This document shows positions 19,406-27,834 of a stretch of 64,000 nt of DNA, in pieces. The DNA is from Comamonas koreensis (GTDB lineage Bacteria > Pseudomonadota > Gammaproteobacteria > Burkholderiales > Burkholderiaceae_C). Made by a program: the position numbers and the translations under genes. Location: NCBI RefSeq assembly GCF_021026195.1, contig NZ_JAJNCT010000009.1, forward strand, positions 1 to 64,000, read 5' to 3'. How positions within the stretch are numbered: position 1 is the first letter of the stretch; each line of letters starts with the position of its first letter. The notes beneath the pieces were generated by a model. The model was not told where the DNA came from and made no database searches. It saw nothing but the letters and a program-made list of their open reading frames with translations.

Positions 19406-20821
19406 ATGAAAAACAGACTGGTGCAAAAGGCCCTGAGCCTGGCCATCACCATGGCGCTTTTGCTGGTGGCGCTGATGATGATCAGCGACGTGGTGCGCGA
19501 CCGCATCTACAACCGCGACCGCGCAGTACAAAGCGTGGTCAACAGCACCGCCGGATCACAGACCTTGTTTGGCCCGGTGCTGGCCCAGCGCTGCACCCGT
19601 GAAGTCAGCGGCAAGGACAGTGAAGGGCGTGTGGAAACGCGGCTGGTCAGCTTTCAGCGCTATGCGTTGCCCGACGAGCTCAGCCATCAGACCCGGGCCG
19701 AGATGCAGCCCCGCGCCCGTGGCCTCTACCAGGTCAACACCTTCCTGATGCATGACAAGCTGGTGGCGCGCTTTGCGCCGGGCAACCAGTTGCAAGGCAA
19801 GCCTGAGGGCAGCGCCGTGCGCCACTGCGATGCACCGCGCCTGGTCCTGCCGCTCAGCGATCCGCGCGGCATCCGCAGCGCGACCTTGCAGGTCGATGGC
19901 AAGACGCTGCCGCTGGAGCCGGGCACCGGCCACGGCGTCTACACCCGGGGCCTGCAGACCAAGCCCATGGCCGCCGCCAGTGGCAACGACAGCCACGCGA
20001 TGGAAGTGGTCCTGCTGCTGCAGCTGATGGGCACCGAGCGCCTGGCCTTCGTACCACTGGGCGGCACCAACCAGGTCAGCATGCAGGCCGACTGGCCCCA
20101 TCCCTCGTTTGGTGGCAACTTCCTGCCGCTGAGCCGTGAGATCAACGACCAGGGCTTCGACGCCAGCTGGAGCATTCCGGCGCTGGCCTCATCCGCACGC
20201 CAGGCCTTTGTGCAAGAGAGATCGCTGTGCAGCCTGGGCACGGCCGACACCACCTACCCCTATGCCACCGAAGAAAGCCAGTGCCTGGAGCAGTTCGGCA
20301 CCAGCTTTATCGACCCGGTCAACCCCTATAGCCTGAGCGACCGCGCCACCAAGTACGGCCTGCTTTTTGTGGTGCTCACCTTTGTCGCCGTGGCGATGTT
20401 CGAGGTGCTCAAAAAGCTGCGCGTGCACCCGGTGCAGTACCTGCTGGTGGGCTCGGCGCTGTGCATTTTCTTCCTGCTCCTGATCAGCCTGTCCGAGCAT
20501 CTGGGCTTTACAAAGGCCTATGCGATTGGTGCCGGCGCCTGCGTGCTGCTGCTGGGCTACTACGCCAGCCACATCCTGGGCAGCCTGCGGCGCGGCCTGC
20601 CGTTTGCGGCGCTGATCGCGGTGATGTATGGCCTCTTGTTCGTGCTGCTGCAGCTGGAGCAGACCGCACTGGCCGTCGGCTCGCTCGCCCTGTTTGCCGT
20701 GCTGGCGATCGTGATGGTGGCCACCCGCAAGGTCGACTGGTATGCGTTTGGCAAAGGCGATACCCCCGAGCCCACCCACGCGCCCAAGACCTTTGCCCCA
20801 CGCCCCCAGGAGAACGCATGA
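19406..20821 (+). CDS. creD: Inner-membrane protein CreD
   Basis: CreD is the main output protein of the CreBC system and is linked in gammaproteobacteria to envelope stress and beta-lactam response. The 471-residue product has an N-terminal transmembrane helix (about 10-30), a large extracytoplasmic region of about 300 residues with VNSTAGSQTLFGPVLAQ, and five or so C-terminal helices starting YGLLFVVLTFVAVAMFEVLKKL. The start ATG follows ACGAGGA. It carries a CreB tag upstream and overlaps the next small gene by four bases. Confidence 0.92.
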   Translation: MKNRLVQKALSLAITMALLLVALMMISDVVRDRIYNRDRAVQSVVNSTAGSQTLFGPVLAQRCTREVSGKDSEGRVETRLVSFQRYALPDELSHQTRAEMQPRARGLYQVNTFLMHDKLVARFAPGNQLQGKPEGSAVRHCDAPRLVLPLSDPRGIRSATLQVDGKTLPLEPGTGHGVYTRGLQTKPMAAASGNDSHAMEVVLLLQLMGTERLAFVPLGGTNQVSMQADWPHPSFGGNFLPLSREINDQGFDASWSIPALASSARQAFVQERSLCSLGTADTTYPYATEESQCLEQFGTSFIDPVNPYSLSDRATKYGLLFVVLTFVAVAMFEVLKKLRVHPVQYLLVGSALCIFFLLLISLSEHLGFTKAYAIGAGACVLLLGYYASHILGSLRRGLPFAALIAVMYGLLFVLLQLEQTALAVGSLALFAVLAIVMVATRKVDWYAFGKGDTPEPTHAPKTFAPRPQENA

Positions 20822-21015
20822 ACACCGACACCCAGATGGAACAGCAGCGCCAGCAATGGCGCCAGGCCCAGCACCAGATGACGCGCTGCCAGTTGCGCGC
20901 GCTGCGTGACCAATGGCTGGAGCGTGGCAGCCAGCTGCCGCTGCAGGCCAATGCCCGGCGCCTGATGTGGCTGCGGCTGCGCTGCTCGCTGCTGCTGGCA
21001 CAGCAGCGGTTCTGA
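20818..21015 (+). CDS. Small 65-residue protein translationally coupled to creD
   Basis: An ATG overlaps the creD stop (ATGA), preceded by CAGGAGAAC. The 65-residue product is rich in Gln, Arg and Leu, with a helical N-terminal half (QQRQQWRQAQHQMTRCQLRAL) and a basic, Leu-rich C-terminus. No signal peptide or known domain is visible. A terminator follows 22 bp after the stop, so this is the last gene of the operon. Overlap, ribosome-binding site and terminator support it as real; function unknown. Confidence 0.7.
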   Translation: MNTDTQMEQQRQQWRQAQHQMTRCQLRALRDQWLERGSQLPLQANARRLMWLRLRCSLLLAQQRF

Positions 21016-21037
21016 GCGCCTGCGACCTCCCCAAAAA

Positions 21038-21069
21038 GCAACCAGGCAGCCCTCGGGCTGCCTGGTTGC
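21038..21069. terminator. Bidirectional terminator after the cre operon
   Basis: A perfect 14-bp stem (21038-21051 with 21056-21069) and 4-base loop, with AAAAA on its left and GTTTC on its right. It serves the cre operon and possibly the convergent MCE operon. Confidence 0.85.
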
Positions 21070-21086
21070 GTTTCAAAGGTGGGCGC

Positions 21087-21725
21087 CTATTTGGCCGGCG
21101 GCGCGCCACTGCCCCGGCTGATCGCACGCAGGCGCGCCTCAGGCGACAGGCCGCGCACGCACTGCACATTGGCGTCGCCCAGCAGGCTGTCGCACTTGCG
21201 GATGGCGGTGTCCAGATCGGCTTCGCGCTGGCGTTCGGCCTGGCTCTTGGGTGGCGTGAAGATGGAGACCTCACTGGCCGCCTGCTGGTGCGCATCCTGT
21301 ATGCCCGCCGCGCGCTTTTGCTTGGCCTCGCGCAGGCAGTCCTGCTGCGCGCTCTTGCTGTCCTTGTCGTTGCCGGCATGGCGGCTCTTGCAGTCCTCGA
21401 CCGCCAGCGCATGCTGGCGCTCCACCTGGGCGGCCAGGGCCTTGAAGCGGTTGTTGCCGCTGGGGTGGCGCCGCGCCTGCAGCGCAGCAGCGTCTACCGC
21501 ATGCTGGGTCTCGGCCTCTACGGTGCAGCGGCGTTGCCCGCCGGACCCAGCAGCCAGGCTTTTGCAATGGTCCAAGGCTTTTTCAGCGCGTGCATCCAGC
21601 TGGGCAACGGCATCTCGGTAGGCATCGTCGCCCATCTCGGCGGCCAACAGCGGCACCACGGCCAAGGCGCCCAGCACCCAGGCGGCCGATGCGCGCCACA
21701 GCGGGCGCCTCCATCCTGCACGCAT
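21087..21725 (-). CDS. Exported protein of unknown function, six cysteines
   Basis: A 212-residue protein with an N-terminal signal sequence (basic start, hydrophobic run ending VVPLLAA). The mature part is highly charged, probably mostly helical, and has six Cys spread through it (in DHCKS, RRCTV, EDCKS, QDCLR, RKCDS and VQCVRG), which suggests up to three disulfides. I do not recognise the family. The start overlaps the stop of the upstream lipoprotein gene by one base, so it is the fifth gene of the MCE operon and may be an accessory periplasmic factor. Confidence 0.75.
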   Translation of the reverse strand: MRAGWRRPLWRASAAWVLGALAVVPLLAAEMGDDAYRDAVAQLDARAEKALDHCKSLAAGSGGQRRCTVEAETQHAVDAAALQARRHPSGNNRFKALAAQVERQHALAVEDCKSRHAGNDKDSKSAQQDCLREAKQKRAAGIQDAHQQAASEVSIFTPPKSQAERQREADLDTAIRKCDSLLGDANVQCVRGLSPEARLRAISRGSGAPPAK

Positions 21726-22396
21726 CAGCGGTTCTGTTGGCGCAACCAGGTATCGAGCTGCTGGGCCACCTGGTCGGTGGCAGCGGCCAGCGATGCCGCA
21801 GCCCCCGCCGCATCCGCACTGGTGGCAGGTTGCCGGGCGTCGAACACCTGCTGGGCCAGCCAGCGCTCACCCTTGGGGGTGATCTCGCTCAAGGTGGCGC
21901 GCATGCGCAGCACGCCATGGCTGGACTGGGCCGAGTCAAATACCTGGCTGAAATCAACCACCTCCAGCCGCAGCATGGCCGGATAGGCGGCATTGCGCAG
22001 CAGTGGCGTCGCGCCATCGTCATCGAGCAAGACGGCCCGCTGGCCGCTGAGCACATCGCGCATGCGCTGCTGGATCAGCTGCATCGCTGGCAGCACCCAG
22101 CTGGCCTGGGTATAGGGCCGCAGTTCGCGTGCATCCGCATAGGCCAGGCGGTAGTAGATGGACGCGCTGGCATCGGGCACCCCGGCCGCGCGCACAGTGG
22201 CCAGAACGAGGGGCTCGGTCGTCGCGGCGGGCGTGGCCGGTGCCGCCAGGGCCTGCGCCGGTCCGAAGTCATAACGTGCCACCGGTTGGGGCTTTTGCGG
22301 CAGTGCCGAGCAAGCGGCCAGCACCGCCACGGCCGTCACCACCAGGGCGGCACGGCCAGCGCCGTGCAGGCGGCGACGCAGGGAAGTAGAAATCAT
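21725..22396 (-). CDS. ABC-type transport auxiliary lipoprotein (PqiC-like)
   Basis: A lipoprotein of about 223 residues with lipobox LAAC after a hydrophobic signal. The mature domain (YDFGPAQ..., YYRLAYADARELRPYTQASWVLPAMQLIQQRM, LRLEVVDFSQVF) fits the ABC-type transport auxiliary lipoprotein family found with MCE transporters, as PqiC is with PqiAB. It probably sits at the outer membrane and receives or docks the MCE protein. I prefer the ATG at 22394-22396, with AGGATGG upstream, over one three codons earlier. Confidence 0.82.
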   Translation of the reverse strand: MISTSLRRRLHGAGRAALVVTAVAVLAACSALPQKPQPVARYDFGPAQALAAPATPAATTEPLVLATVRAAGVPDASASIYYRLAYADARELRPYTQASWVLPAMQLIQQRMRDVLSGQRAVLLDDDGATPLLRNAAYPAMLRLEVVDFSQVFDSAQSSHGVLRMRATLSEITPKGERWLAQQVFDARQPATSADAAGAAASLAAATDQVAQQLDTWLRQQNR

Positions 22397-22406
22397 GGCA
22401 TCCATC

Positions 22407-23372
22407 CTATTGGCCGCTGCCCACGGCGGGCGGGGCTACAAAACCTGGCTCGCCAGGGCCTGGCAGCGCATTGGAGCTGCCATAAATGAGGGACTGCGGG
22501 TTGTTCTTGAACGCATCGGCCGTATCGCCCATGCGGCGCGCGGCGGCGCCCACATCGTGCATCGTGCGGCCCATGGCTGGCAAGGTGCTGCGGTTGAAGT
22601 TGTCGGCCGCGTCGCTGACCTTCTCGACCGCCTGGCCCATCTGGTCCACCACCCCGCCCTTGGCCGCCAGGCTGCCCACCGCCGTGCTCACATCACTGGA
22701 GGTTTTCTGGATACCGGCCAGCGTCTTGCGCGTATCCTGCGCGATGGCAGGAAGGCTGGCGAGTGCCGGGTCAAGCTTGGTATCGACGGTGACGATCAGG
22801 CGCTTGCTCAGCTGGTCCAGGCTCTGGGCCGCCTGGCCCAGGCTTTTCATGCTGTCCACCAGTACCTGCTGGTTGCCCGGGCTGAGCAGGTCGTTGACCT
22901 TGCGGGTCGCGTCTTCCACCTGCTGCAGGATGATCGGTCCCTGCTCGGCAATCTGGCCAAAGGGCGAGGGCTTGACGCGCAAGCGCGGAATGCCATCGGG
23001 GCCGGGCGGCAGTGGCGTGGTTTCGGTGTTGTCGTCATCGAGCTGGATATGGGCCAGGCCGGTGACACCCTGGTAGCCCAGCATCGCGTAGGTGGTTTTG
23101 GTGATGGGCGCTTCCGAGTTGACCGCGATGATGATCAGCACCGTGCCGTCCTTGGCCGGGTCGAACTCGATCTTGGTCACGCGGCCCACGGCCACGCCCT
23201 TGTAGCGCACCGCGGCCTGCGGCTGCAGGCCGCTGACGGTCTCACGGGTGGACAGTTCATAGCGCGTGTAGTTCGTGTTGTCCCTGCCCATCCATAGGCT
23301 CAGGAAGATGACCAGCGCCGTGAGCAAGACCACAAACAATCCAGCCGCCAGTGCGTGTGATTTGTTTTCCAT
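22407..23372 (-). CDS. MCE-domain (MlaD-like) lipid transport protein
   Basis: A 321-residue inner-membrane-anchored protein. One transmembrane helix (about residues 10-28) is followed by an MCE domain (about 38-115; YELSTRETVSGLQPQAAVRYKGVAVGRV) and a long helical tail (about 150-290) that in family members forms a tunnel across the periplasm. The last residues are Gly/Pro-rich. The ATPase stop is 2 bp upstream. It is the substrate-binding/channel part of this MCE system. Confidence 0.9.
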   Translation of the reverse strand: MENKSHALAAGLFVVLLTALVIFLSLWMGRDNTNYTRYELSTRETVSGLQPQAAVRYKGVAVGRVTKIEFDPAKDGTVLIIIAVNSEAPITKTTYAMLGYQGVTGLAHIQLDDDNTETTPLPPGPDGIPRLRVKPSPFGQIAEQGPIILQQVEDATRKVNDLLSPGNQQVLVDSMKSLGQAAQSLDQLSKRLIVTVDTKLDPALASLPAIAQDTRKTLAGIQKTSSDVSTAVGSLAAKGGVVDQMGQAVEKVSDAADNFNRSTLPAMGRTMHDVGAAARRMGDTADAFKNNPQSLIYGSSNALPGPGEPGFVAPPAVGSGQ

Positions 23373-23374
23373 AG

Positions 23375-24202
23375 CTATCCCTTCACCCCACCAAGCGCCA
23401 CCGGAGCCATTGCACGGCGTCCACGCTCACCCAGGAAGAAATGTTCAATAAACGGATGCTTGAACTGCACCACTTCGGCCGGTGTGCCCGAGACGATCAC
23501 TTTCTTTTCGGCCAGCACTGCCACGCGGGTGGACAGCGCAAACAAGGTATCCAGGTCATGGGTGACCATGACCACGGTCAGCCCCAGCTCGCCATGCAGG
23601 TCCTTGAGCAGATCGCAGAACTCGTCCGAGCTGTTCGGGTCCAGCCCGGCAGTGGGCTCGTCGAGCAGCAGCAGTGGCGGGTCCATGATCAGCGAGCGGG
23701 CCAATGCCACACGTTTGATCATGCCGCCCGACAGGTCGGACGGCATGCGTGTCGCATGCTCGGGCTTGAGGCCCACCATCTGCAACTTGACCATGGCGGC
23801 ATCACGCACCACGTCCTTGGGCAAGGTGCCCTGCTCGCTGAGCGGAAACGCGATGTTCTCCAGCACATTGAAAGCCGAGAACAGCGCCCCTTGCTGGAAC
23901 AGCATGCCGATGCGCGAGGCCGCGCCCCGCAGGCTCAGCTCCCGGACCGGCTGGCCCATGATCAGCACCTCGCCCTTGGCAGGCTGCAGCAGCCCCAGCA
24001 TCTGGCGCAACAGCACCGATTTGCCGGTGCCCGAGCCGCCGACCAGGGTCAGAATCTCGCCCCGGTAGACCGCCATGTCCAGGTCCTGGTGGATCGCAAA
24101 AGCCCGCTCGCCCTGGCCGAACACGGTCCACAGCTTGCGGATATCGACGACCTTCTCATCGCTGGACGCTGCGTTGGAAAGGGGGGATGCAGTCTTGTCC
24201 AT
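23375..24202 (-). CDS. MlaF-like ABC transporter ATPase
   Basis: The ATPase of the MCE transporter, 275 residues. Walker A is GGSGTGKS, the signature is LSGGM in PSDLSGGMIKRVALARSL, Walker B is LLLLDEPTAGLD, and the switch His is in VMVTHDLD. I start at the ATG 24200-24202 (MDKTASPLSNAASS); the longer open frame upstream overlaps the permease gene. It lies 2 bp after the permease stop, so coupling is likely. Confidence 0.92.
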   Translation of the reverse strand: MDKTASPLSNAASSDEKVVDIRKLWTVFGQGERAFAIHQDLDMAVYRGEILTLVGGSGTGKSVLLRQMLGLLQPAKGEVLIMGQPVRELSLRGAASRIGMLFQQGALFSAFNVLENIAFPLSEQGTLPKDVVRDAAMVKLQMVGLKPEHATRMPSDLSGGMIKRVALARSLIMDPPLLLLDEPTAGLDPNSSDEFCDLLKDLHGELGLTVVMVTHDLDTLFALSTRVAVLAEKKVIVSGTPAEVVQFKHPFIEHFFLGERGRRAMAPVALGGVKG

Positions 24203-24204
24203 CA

Positions 24205-25329
24205 CTAGAACCCCACCTTGCGGAACGCAATCGCAAAGATCGCATCGAGCACGATCACCGCAGTGATCGAGATCACCACCGACGAAGTCGTGCCCCGGCC
24301 CAGGCTCTGGGTGTTGGGCTCTACTTCCAGCCCCCAATGGCAGGCAATCAGCGCAATGGCCACCCCAAAGGTGACCGACTTGGCCAGAGCCAGGTAAAGG
24401 TTGGCAATATCGACCGCGCCCGGCATCGCCTGCAGGAAATAGGCAGGCGATACGCCCATCGCGGCATCAGCGGCCATCATGCCGCCCACCAGCGCGCAGA
24501 CCGTGGTCCACATCGACACCAGCGGCATCGCCAGTGCCAGCGCCAGTGCGCGCGGCATCACCAGGCGGTAGCCTTGTGCAATGCCCATCACCTGCATGGC
24601 ATCGAGCTCTTCGTTGACCCGCATCACACCGATCTGCGCGGTGATGGCCGAGCCGGTACGGCCGGCGACCAGGATGGCACCCAGCAAGGGCCCCAGCTCC
24701 CGCACCAGCGAGATACCCAGAATATTGACGATGAAGGCATCGGCACCGAACTGGCGCAGCTGCAGCGACATCAGATAGGCCAGCACCACACCGATCAGGA
24801 AGCCCACCAGGGCGGTGATCGGCAACGCCGTGGCACCCATCGCATACAAATGGCCCGACACATCGCGCCAGGGGCCGCGCAGCGGGTTTTTGATCAAGCG
24901 CAGCACATCGAGCAGCAGTTGCCCGACCATCTCGACCATGCTGCGCACATGGGCCATGAAGCCCAGCAGCACCAGGCCCAGCTGGATCAGCCAGCCCCAC
25001 CAGTTGACCTTGGTCTCCGGTGGGCAGCCCATCGTCAGCGAGGCAACGCGTTCGAGCATCTGGCGCTGCAGATCGGTGGTGCGCAGTTGCGCAGGCCACT
25101 GCTGGCCCCAGTGGTCCCACAAGAGCTGCGCGCCCACGTGGTCGAGCCACTGCACCTCGGACAGGTCCCAGCCTTGTTCTGCGCTGGGTGCCGCGCCATC
25201 GAGCTGGCGGCGCAGATCGCGCCACAGCGAGCGCTGGCCCAGCTCAGCCGCACCCCAGCGCCCACGCAGTTGCGCCCAGCGCTGCGTGCCGTCCTGGTGT
25301 TGCTGTAGATGAGGGGCTGTATCGTCCAT
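24205..25329 (-). CDS. MlaE-type permease with N-terminal STAS-like extension
   Basis: A 374-residue inner-membrane permease. The first 100 residues or so are soluble and resemble a STAS domain (WDLSEVQWLDHVGAQLLWDHWG), an extension seen in many betaproteobacterial MlaE homologues. The MlaE domain follows, with the conserved FIVNILGISLVRELGPLLGAILVAGRTGSAITAQIGVM..EELDAM block. It is the first gene of the five-gene operon. The phospholipid or sterol-like cargo cannot be assigned. Confidence 0.92.
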   Translation of the reverse strand: MDDTAPHLQQHQDGTQRWAQLRGRWGAAELGQRSLWRDLRRQLDGAAPSAEQGWDLSEVQWLDHVGAQLLWDHWGQQWPAQLRTTDLQRQMLERVASLTMGCPPETKVNWWGWLIQLGLVLLGFMAHVRSMVEMVGQLLLDVLRLIKNPLRGPWRDVSGHLYAMGATALPITALVGFLIGVVLAYLMSLQLRQFGADAFIVNILGISLVRELGPLLGAILVAGRTGSAITAQIGVMRVNEELDAMQVMGIAQGYRLVMPRALALALAMPLVSMWTTVCALVGGMMAADAAMGVSPAYFLQAMPGAVDIANLYLALAKSVTFGVAIALIACHWGLEVEPNTQSLGRGTTSSVVISITAVIVLDAIFAIAFRKVGF

Positions 25330-25621
25330 GGGTCCAAAAACAAAGCGTGTCGCCCTGCGCGCACGCCATTCGCACTATAGCCGGTCTGTCACCCAGGCGC
25401 ACCCTGCGCGCCGGCGATCACAGCGCGTGCCTCTGTAGGAAGGTATCGCCGAGCCGCAGCACTGCGGCATCTACACCACGCTTGGCGGCGGACGGCAGTA
25501 GGCGCGGTGGGTGACAGGGCATTGGTTTTCCCGCTTGGCAAGCCCGGCATACTGACCACAAACTTGCCGATTCATTCGATGGACCGTGGACGCCTGGCGC
25601 CCCCTGATAAGAAGACCGCAT

Positions 25622-27304
25622 ATGCAATCTGGAGACAACACAAGTTTCGACTACATCATCATCGGTGGAGGCACGGCGGGCGCACTGCTGTGCAACCGCC
25701 TCAGCGCCAAAACCCATAACCGGGTGCTGCTGATCGAGGCGGGCCGGCGCGACGACTACCACTGGATCCACATCCCCGTGGGCTATCTGTACTGCATCGG
25801 CAACCCCCGCACTGACTGGCTGTACAAGACCGAGCCCGATGCTGGCCTCAACGGCCGCAGCCTGCTGTATCCGCGCGGCAAGACCTTGGGCGGCTGCTCC
25901 AGCATCAACGGCATGATCTATATGCGCGGCCAGTCCCGCGACTACGACCAGTGGGCCGAGTTGACCGGCGACGCCCGCTGGCGCTGGAACGACACGGTCA
26001 ACTACTTCAAGCGCCACGAAGACCACTGGCGCCTGGACCAGGAAGGCGAGACCAGCCCCAGCGTTGCGCAGTGGCATGGCAACCGCCGCACCGGCAGCAC
26101 CGGCGAATGGCGGGTCGAGAAACAACGCCTGCGCTGGGACATTCTGGATGCCTTTGCGCAGGCCGCCCAGCAGGCCGGCATCCCCGCCACCGATGACTTC
26201 AACCGGGGCAGCAATGAAGGGGTGGGCTACTTCGAGGTGAACCAGAAGAACGGCTGGCGCTGGAACACCGCCAAGGCCTTTTTGCGGCCCACCTGCTATG
26301 GGCGCTCCAACTTCGAGATGTGGACCAATGCCCAGGTCAGCCGCCTGGTGCTGGAGCGCCAGGCCGACGGCCAGCTCGCCTGCACCGGGGTGGAGGTCTG
26401 GACCGGCACCGAGATGACCATCGTCAAGGCCGACAAGGAGGTGGTGCTGAGCGCGGGCGCCATCAACTCGCCACAGATCCTGCAGCTCTCGGGCATTGGC
26501 CCCGGCGCATTGCTGCAGCAGCATGGCATTGCCGTGCAGCATGAGCTGCCGGGCGTCGGCGCCAATCTGCAGGACCATCTGCAGATCCGCTCGGTCTTCA
26601 AGATCGATGGCGCGCCCACGCTGAACGTGCTCGCCAGCAACCTCTGGGGCAAGGCACAGATCGGGCTGGAATACCTGCTCAAGCGCAGCGGCCCGATGAG
26701 CATGGCGCCCTCGCAACTGGGGGCCTTCACCCGCAGCAGCGCAAGCCAGCCCCATCCCAACATCCAGTACCACGTGCAGCCGCTGTCGCTCGATGCCTTT
26801 GGCCAGCCGCTGCACAGCTTCCCGGCCTTCACCGCCAGCGTCTGCAACCTCAACCCCACCAGCCGTGGCACCGTGCAGATCAAGAACGCGGATTTCCGCA
26901 GCGCGCCGGCGATTGCGCCCAACTACCTCTCGACCGCCGAGGACCGCCAGGTGGCGGCCGACAGCCTGCGCGTGACCCGCAACATTGCCGCACAGCCCGC
27001 ATTGGCCAAGTACCAGCCGGTGGAATGGAAGCCCGGCGCGCAGTACCAGAGCGATGAGGACCTGGCGCGCCTGGCCGGCGATATTGCCACCACCATCTTC
27101 CACCCGGTGGGCACCACCAAGATGGGCGCCGACAACGATCCGATGGCCGTGCTCGACAGCGAGCTGCGTGTGCGCGGCGTGCGGGGTTTGCGCGTGGTCG
27201 ATGCCGGCGCCATGCCCACCATCACCAGTGGCAACACCAACTCGCCCACGTTGATGCTGGCCGAGCGGGCTTCGGAGTGGATCCGCGCCAGCCATGGGCC
27301 ATGA
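25622..27304 (+). CDS. GMC-family FAD-dependent oxidoreductase
   Basis: A 560-residue flavoenzyme of the glucose-methanol-choline family, close to choline or alcohol dehydrogenases such as AlkJ/BetA. The FAD motif IIGGGTAGALLCNRLS is at about residues 12-27, the second signature GGCSSINGMIYMRGQ near 85-100, and the catalytic His-Pro in HPVGTTKMGADNDP near 495. Cytoplasmic by sequence (no signal). The ATG at 25622 follows AAGAAG; upstream in-frame GTG is less likely. The physiological alcohol substrate is unknown and the gene stands alone. Confidence 0.9.
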   Translation: MQSGDNTSFDYIIIGGGTAGALLCNRLSAKTHNRVLLIEAGRRDDYHWIHIPVGYLYCIGNPRTDWLYKTEPDAGLNGRSLLYPRGKTLGGCSSINGMIYMRGQSRDYDQWAELTGDARWRWNDTVNYFKRHEDHWRLDQEGETSPSVAQWHGNRRTGSTGEWRVEKQRLRWDILDAFAQAAQQAGIPATDDFNRGSNEGVGYFEVNQKNGWRWNTAKAFLRPTCYGRSNFEMWTNAQVSRLVLERQADGQLACTGVEVWTGTEMTIVKADKEVVLSAGAINSPQILQLSGIGPGALLQQHGIAVQHELPGVGANLQDHLQIRSVFKIDGAPTLNVLASNLWGKAQIGLEYLLKRSGPMSMAPSQLGAFTRSSASQPHPNIQYHVQPLSLDAFGQPLHSFPAFTASVCNLNPTSRGTVQIKNADFRSAPAIAPNYLSTAEDRQVAADSLRVTRNIAAQPALAKYQPVEWKPGAQYQSDEDLARLAGDIATTIFHPVGTTKMGADNDPMAVLDSELRVRGVRGLRVVDAGAMPTITSGNTNSPTLMLAERASEWIRASHGP

Positions 27305-27534
27305 TGGTGCGCTACAGAGTTTCAGCGCGGTTACGGCCGCTGCTGCGCTGACCACGTCCCCTTGAGGGGTTATCGACCGGTTCACGGGCGCTGAAACGGC
27401 AGTTTTGTCTCATTTTTTGCTGTTCCGGGGCGGTTGGGCGCGCGAATGGGGCAAAAAGTGGTCCCATCCTGCAATCTGCACCAAATCAGTTACCTTTGGG
27501 GTAAATCCCAATGCACCATGCAGGTGCGATGGCC
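27305..27534. other. Non-coding region after the GMC gene with nested inverted repeats
   Basis: GTTTCAGCGC (27319-27328) pairs with GCGCTGAAAC (27388-27397); the inner CAGCGC can alternatively pair with GCGCTG at 27345-27350. A CCCC-TTGA-GGGG hairpin is at 27358-27369. T-rich sequence follows (27402-27418), so this may end GMC transcription. Further on, TTACC/GGTAA (27490-27504) and GCACC/GGTGC (27513-27527) flank the expected -35 region of the candidate small RNA. No gene seen. Confidence 0.5.
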
Positions 27535-27540
27535 TATAGT
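27535..27540 (+). promoter_or_regulatory. Candidate -10 element (TATAGT) of a non-coding RNA
   Basis: TATAGT differs from the sigma-70 consensus at one base and stands at the start of an AT-rich structured stretch. A 17-bp spacer would put a poor -35, TGCACC, upstream, overlapped by an inverted repeat that may bind an activator. Confidence 0.45.
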
Positions 27541-27546
27541 AGAGGC

Positions 27547-27673
27547 ACTCGAGGCACTGAAACAGTGCTCTGCGAGAGGACCGAGGAGACATCTCTAGAA
27601 TTCGAACATTTATATAAGGCATCAATAAAAACGAGATGCTCCTTCAAAGCGCCCTTTGGGCGCTTTTGTTTTT
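27547..27673 (+). ncRNA. Candidate structured small RNA or leader RNA with intrinsic terminator
   Basis: About 127 nt from the predicted start to the T-run. Stem-loop 1: GCACTG (27554-27559), AAA loop, CAGTGC (27563-27568), extended by an outer CTCG/CGAG pair (27548-27551 with 27573-27576 approximately). Stem-loop 2: GGAG-A-CATCTC (27585-27595) pairs with GAGATG-CTCC (27633-27642) and encloses a 37-nt AU-rich loop. Then comes a strong terminator. No ribosome-binding site or coding frame fits. It could be a free Hfq-type small RNA or an attenuated leader of the TSUP gene 161 bp downstream. I do not recognise the family. Confidence 0.5.
27646..27673 (+). terminator. Strong Rho-independent terminator
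   Basis: AAAGCGCCC (27646-27654), TTT loop, GGGCGCTTT (27658-27666), then TGTTTTT. It ends the candidate small RNA. Confidence 0.9.
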
Positions 27674-27834
27674 GGGCGCCTGATGCGTTTCGCCCTCTGG
27701 CCAAGTCCTTGGGCACAGGCACGCAATTCCCCACCCCAAGCCTTCCGTTACGCGCTCTGTTCCGTTGGCGGCCTTGCATTTAGCCGCCCTGGTACGGTGC
27801 CTGGCTCCTTGCGGCGGTGCGACAATCTCGCCCC

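Noticed and set aside
24203..24337. 45-codon N-terminal extension of the MlaF-like ATPase
   Set aside because: It overlaps the permease coding sequence; the ATG at 24202 gives a normal-length ATPase with tight operon spacing.
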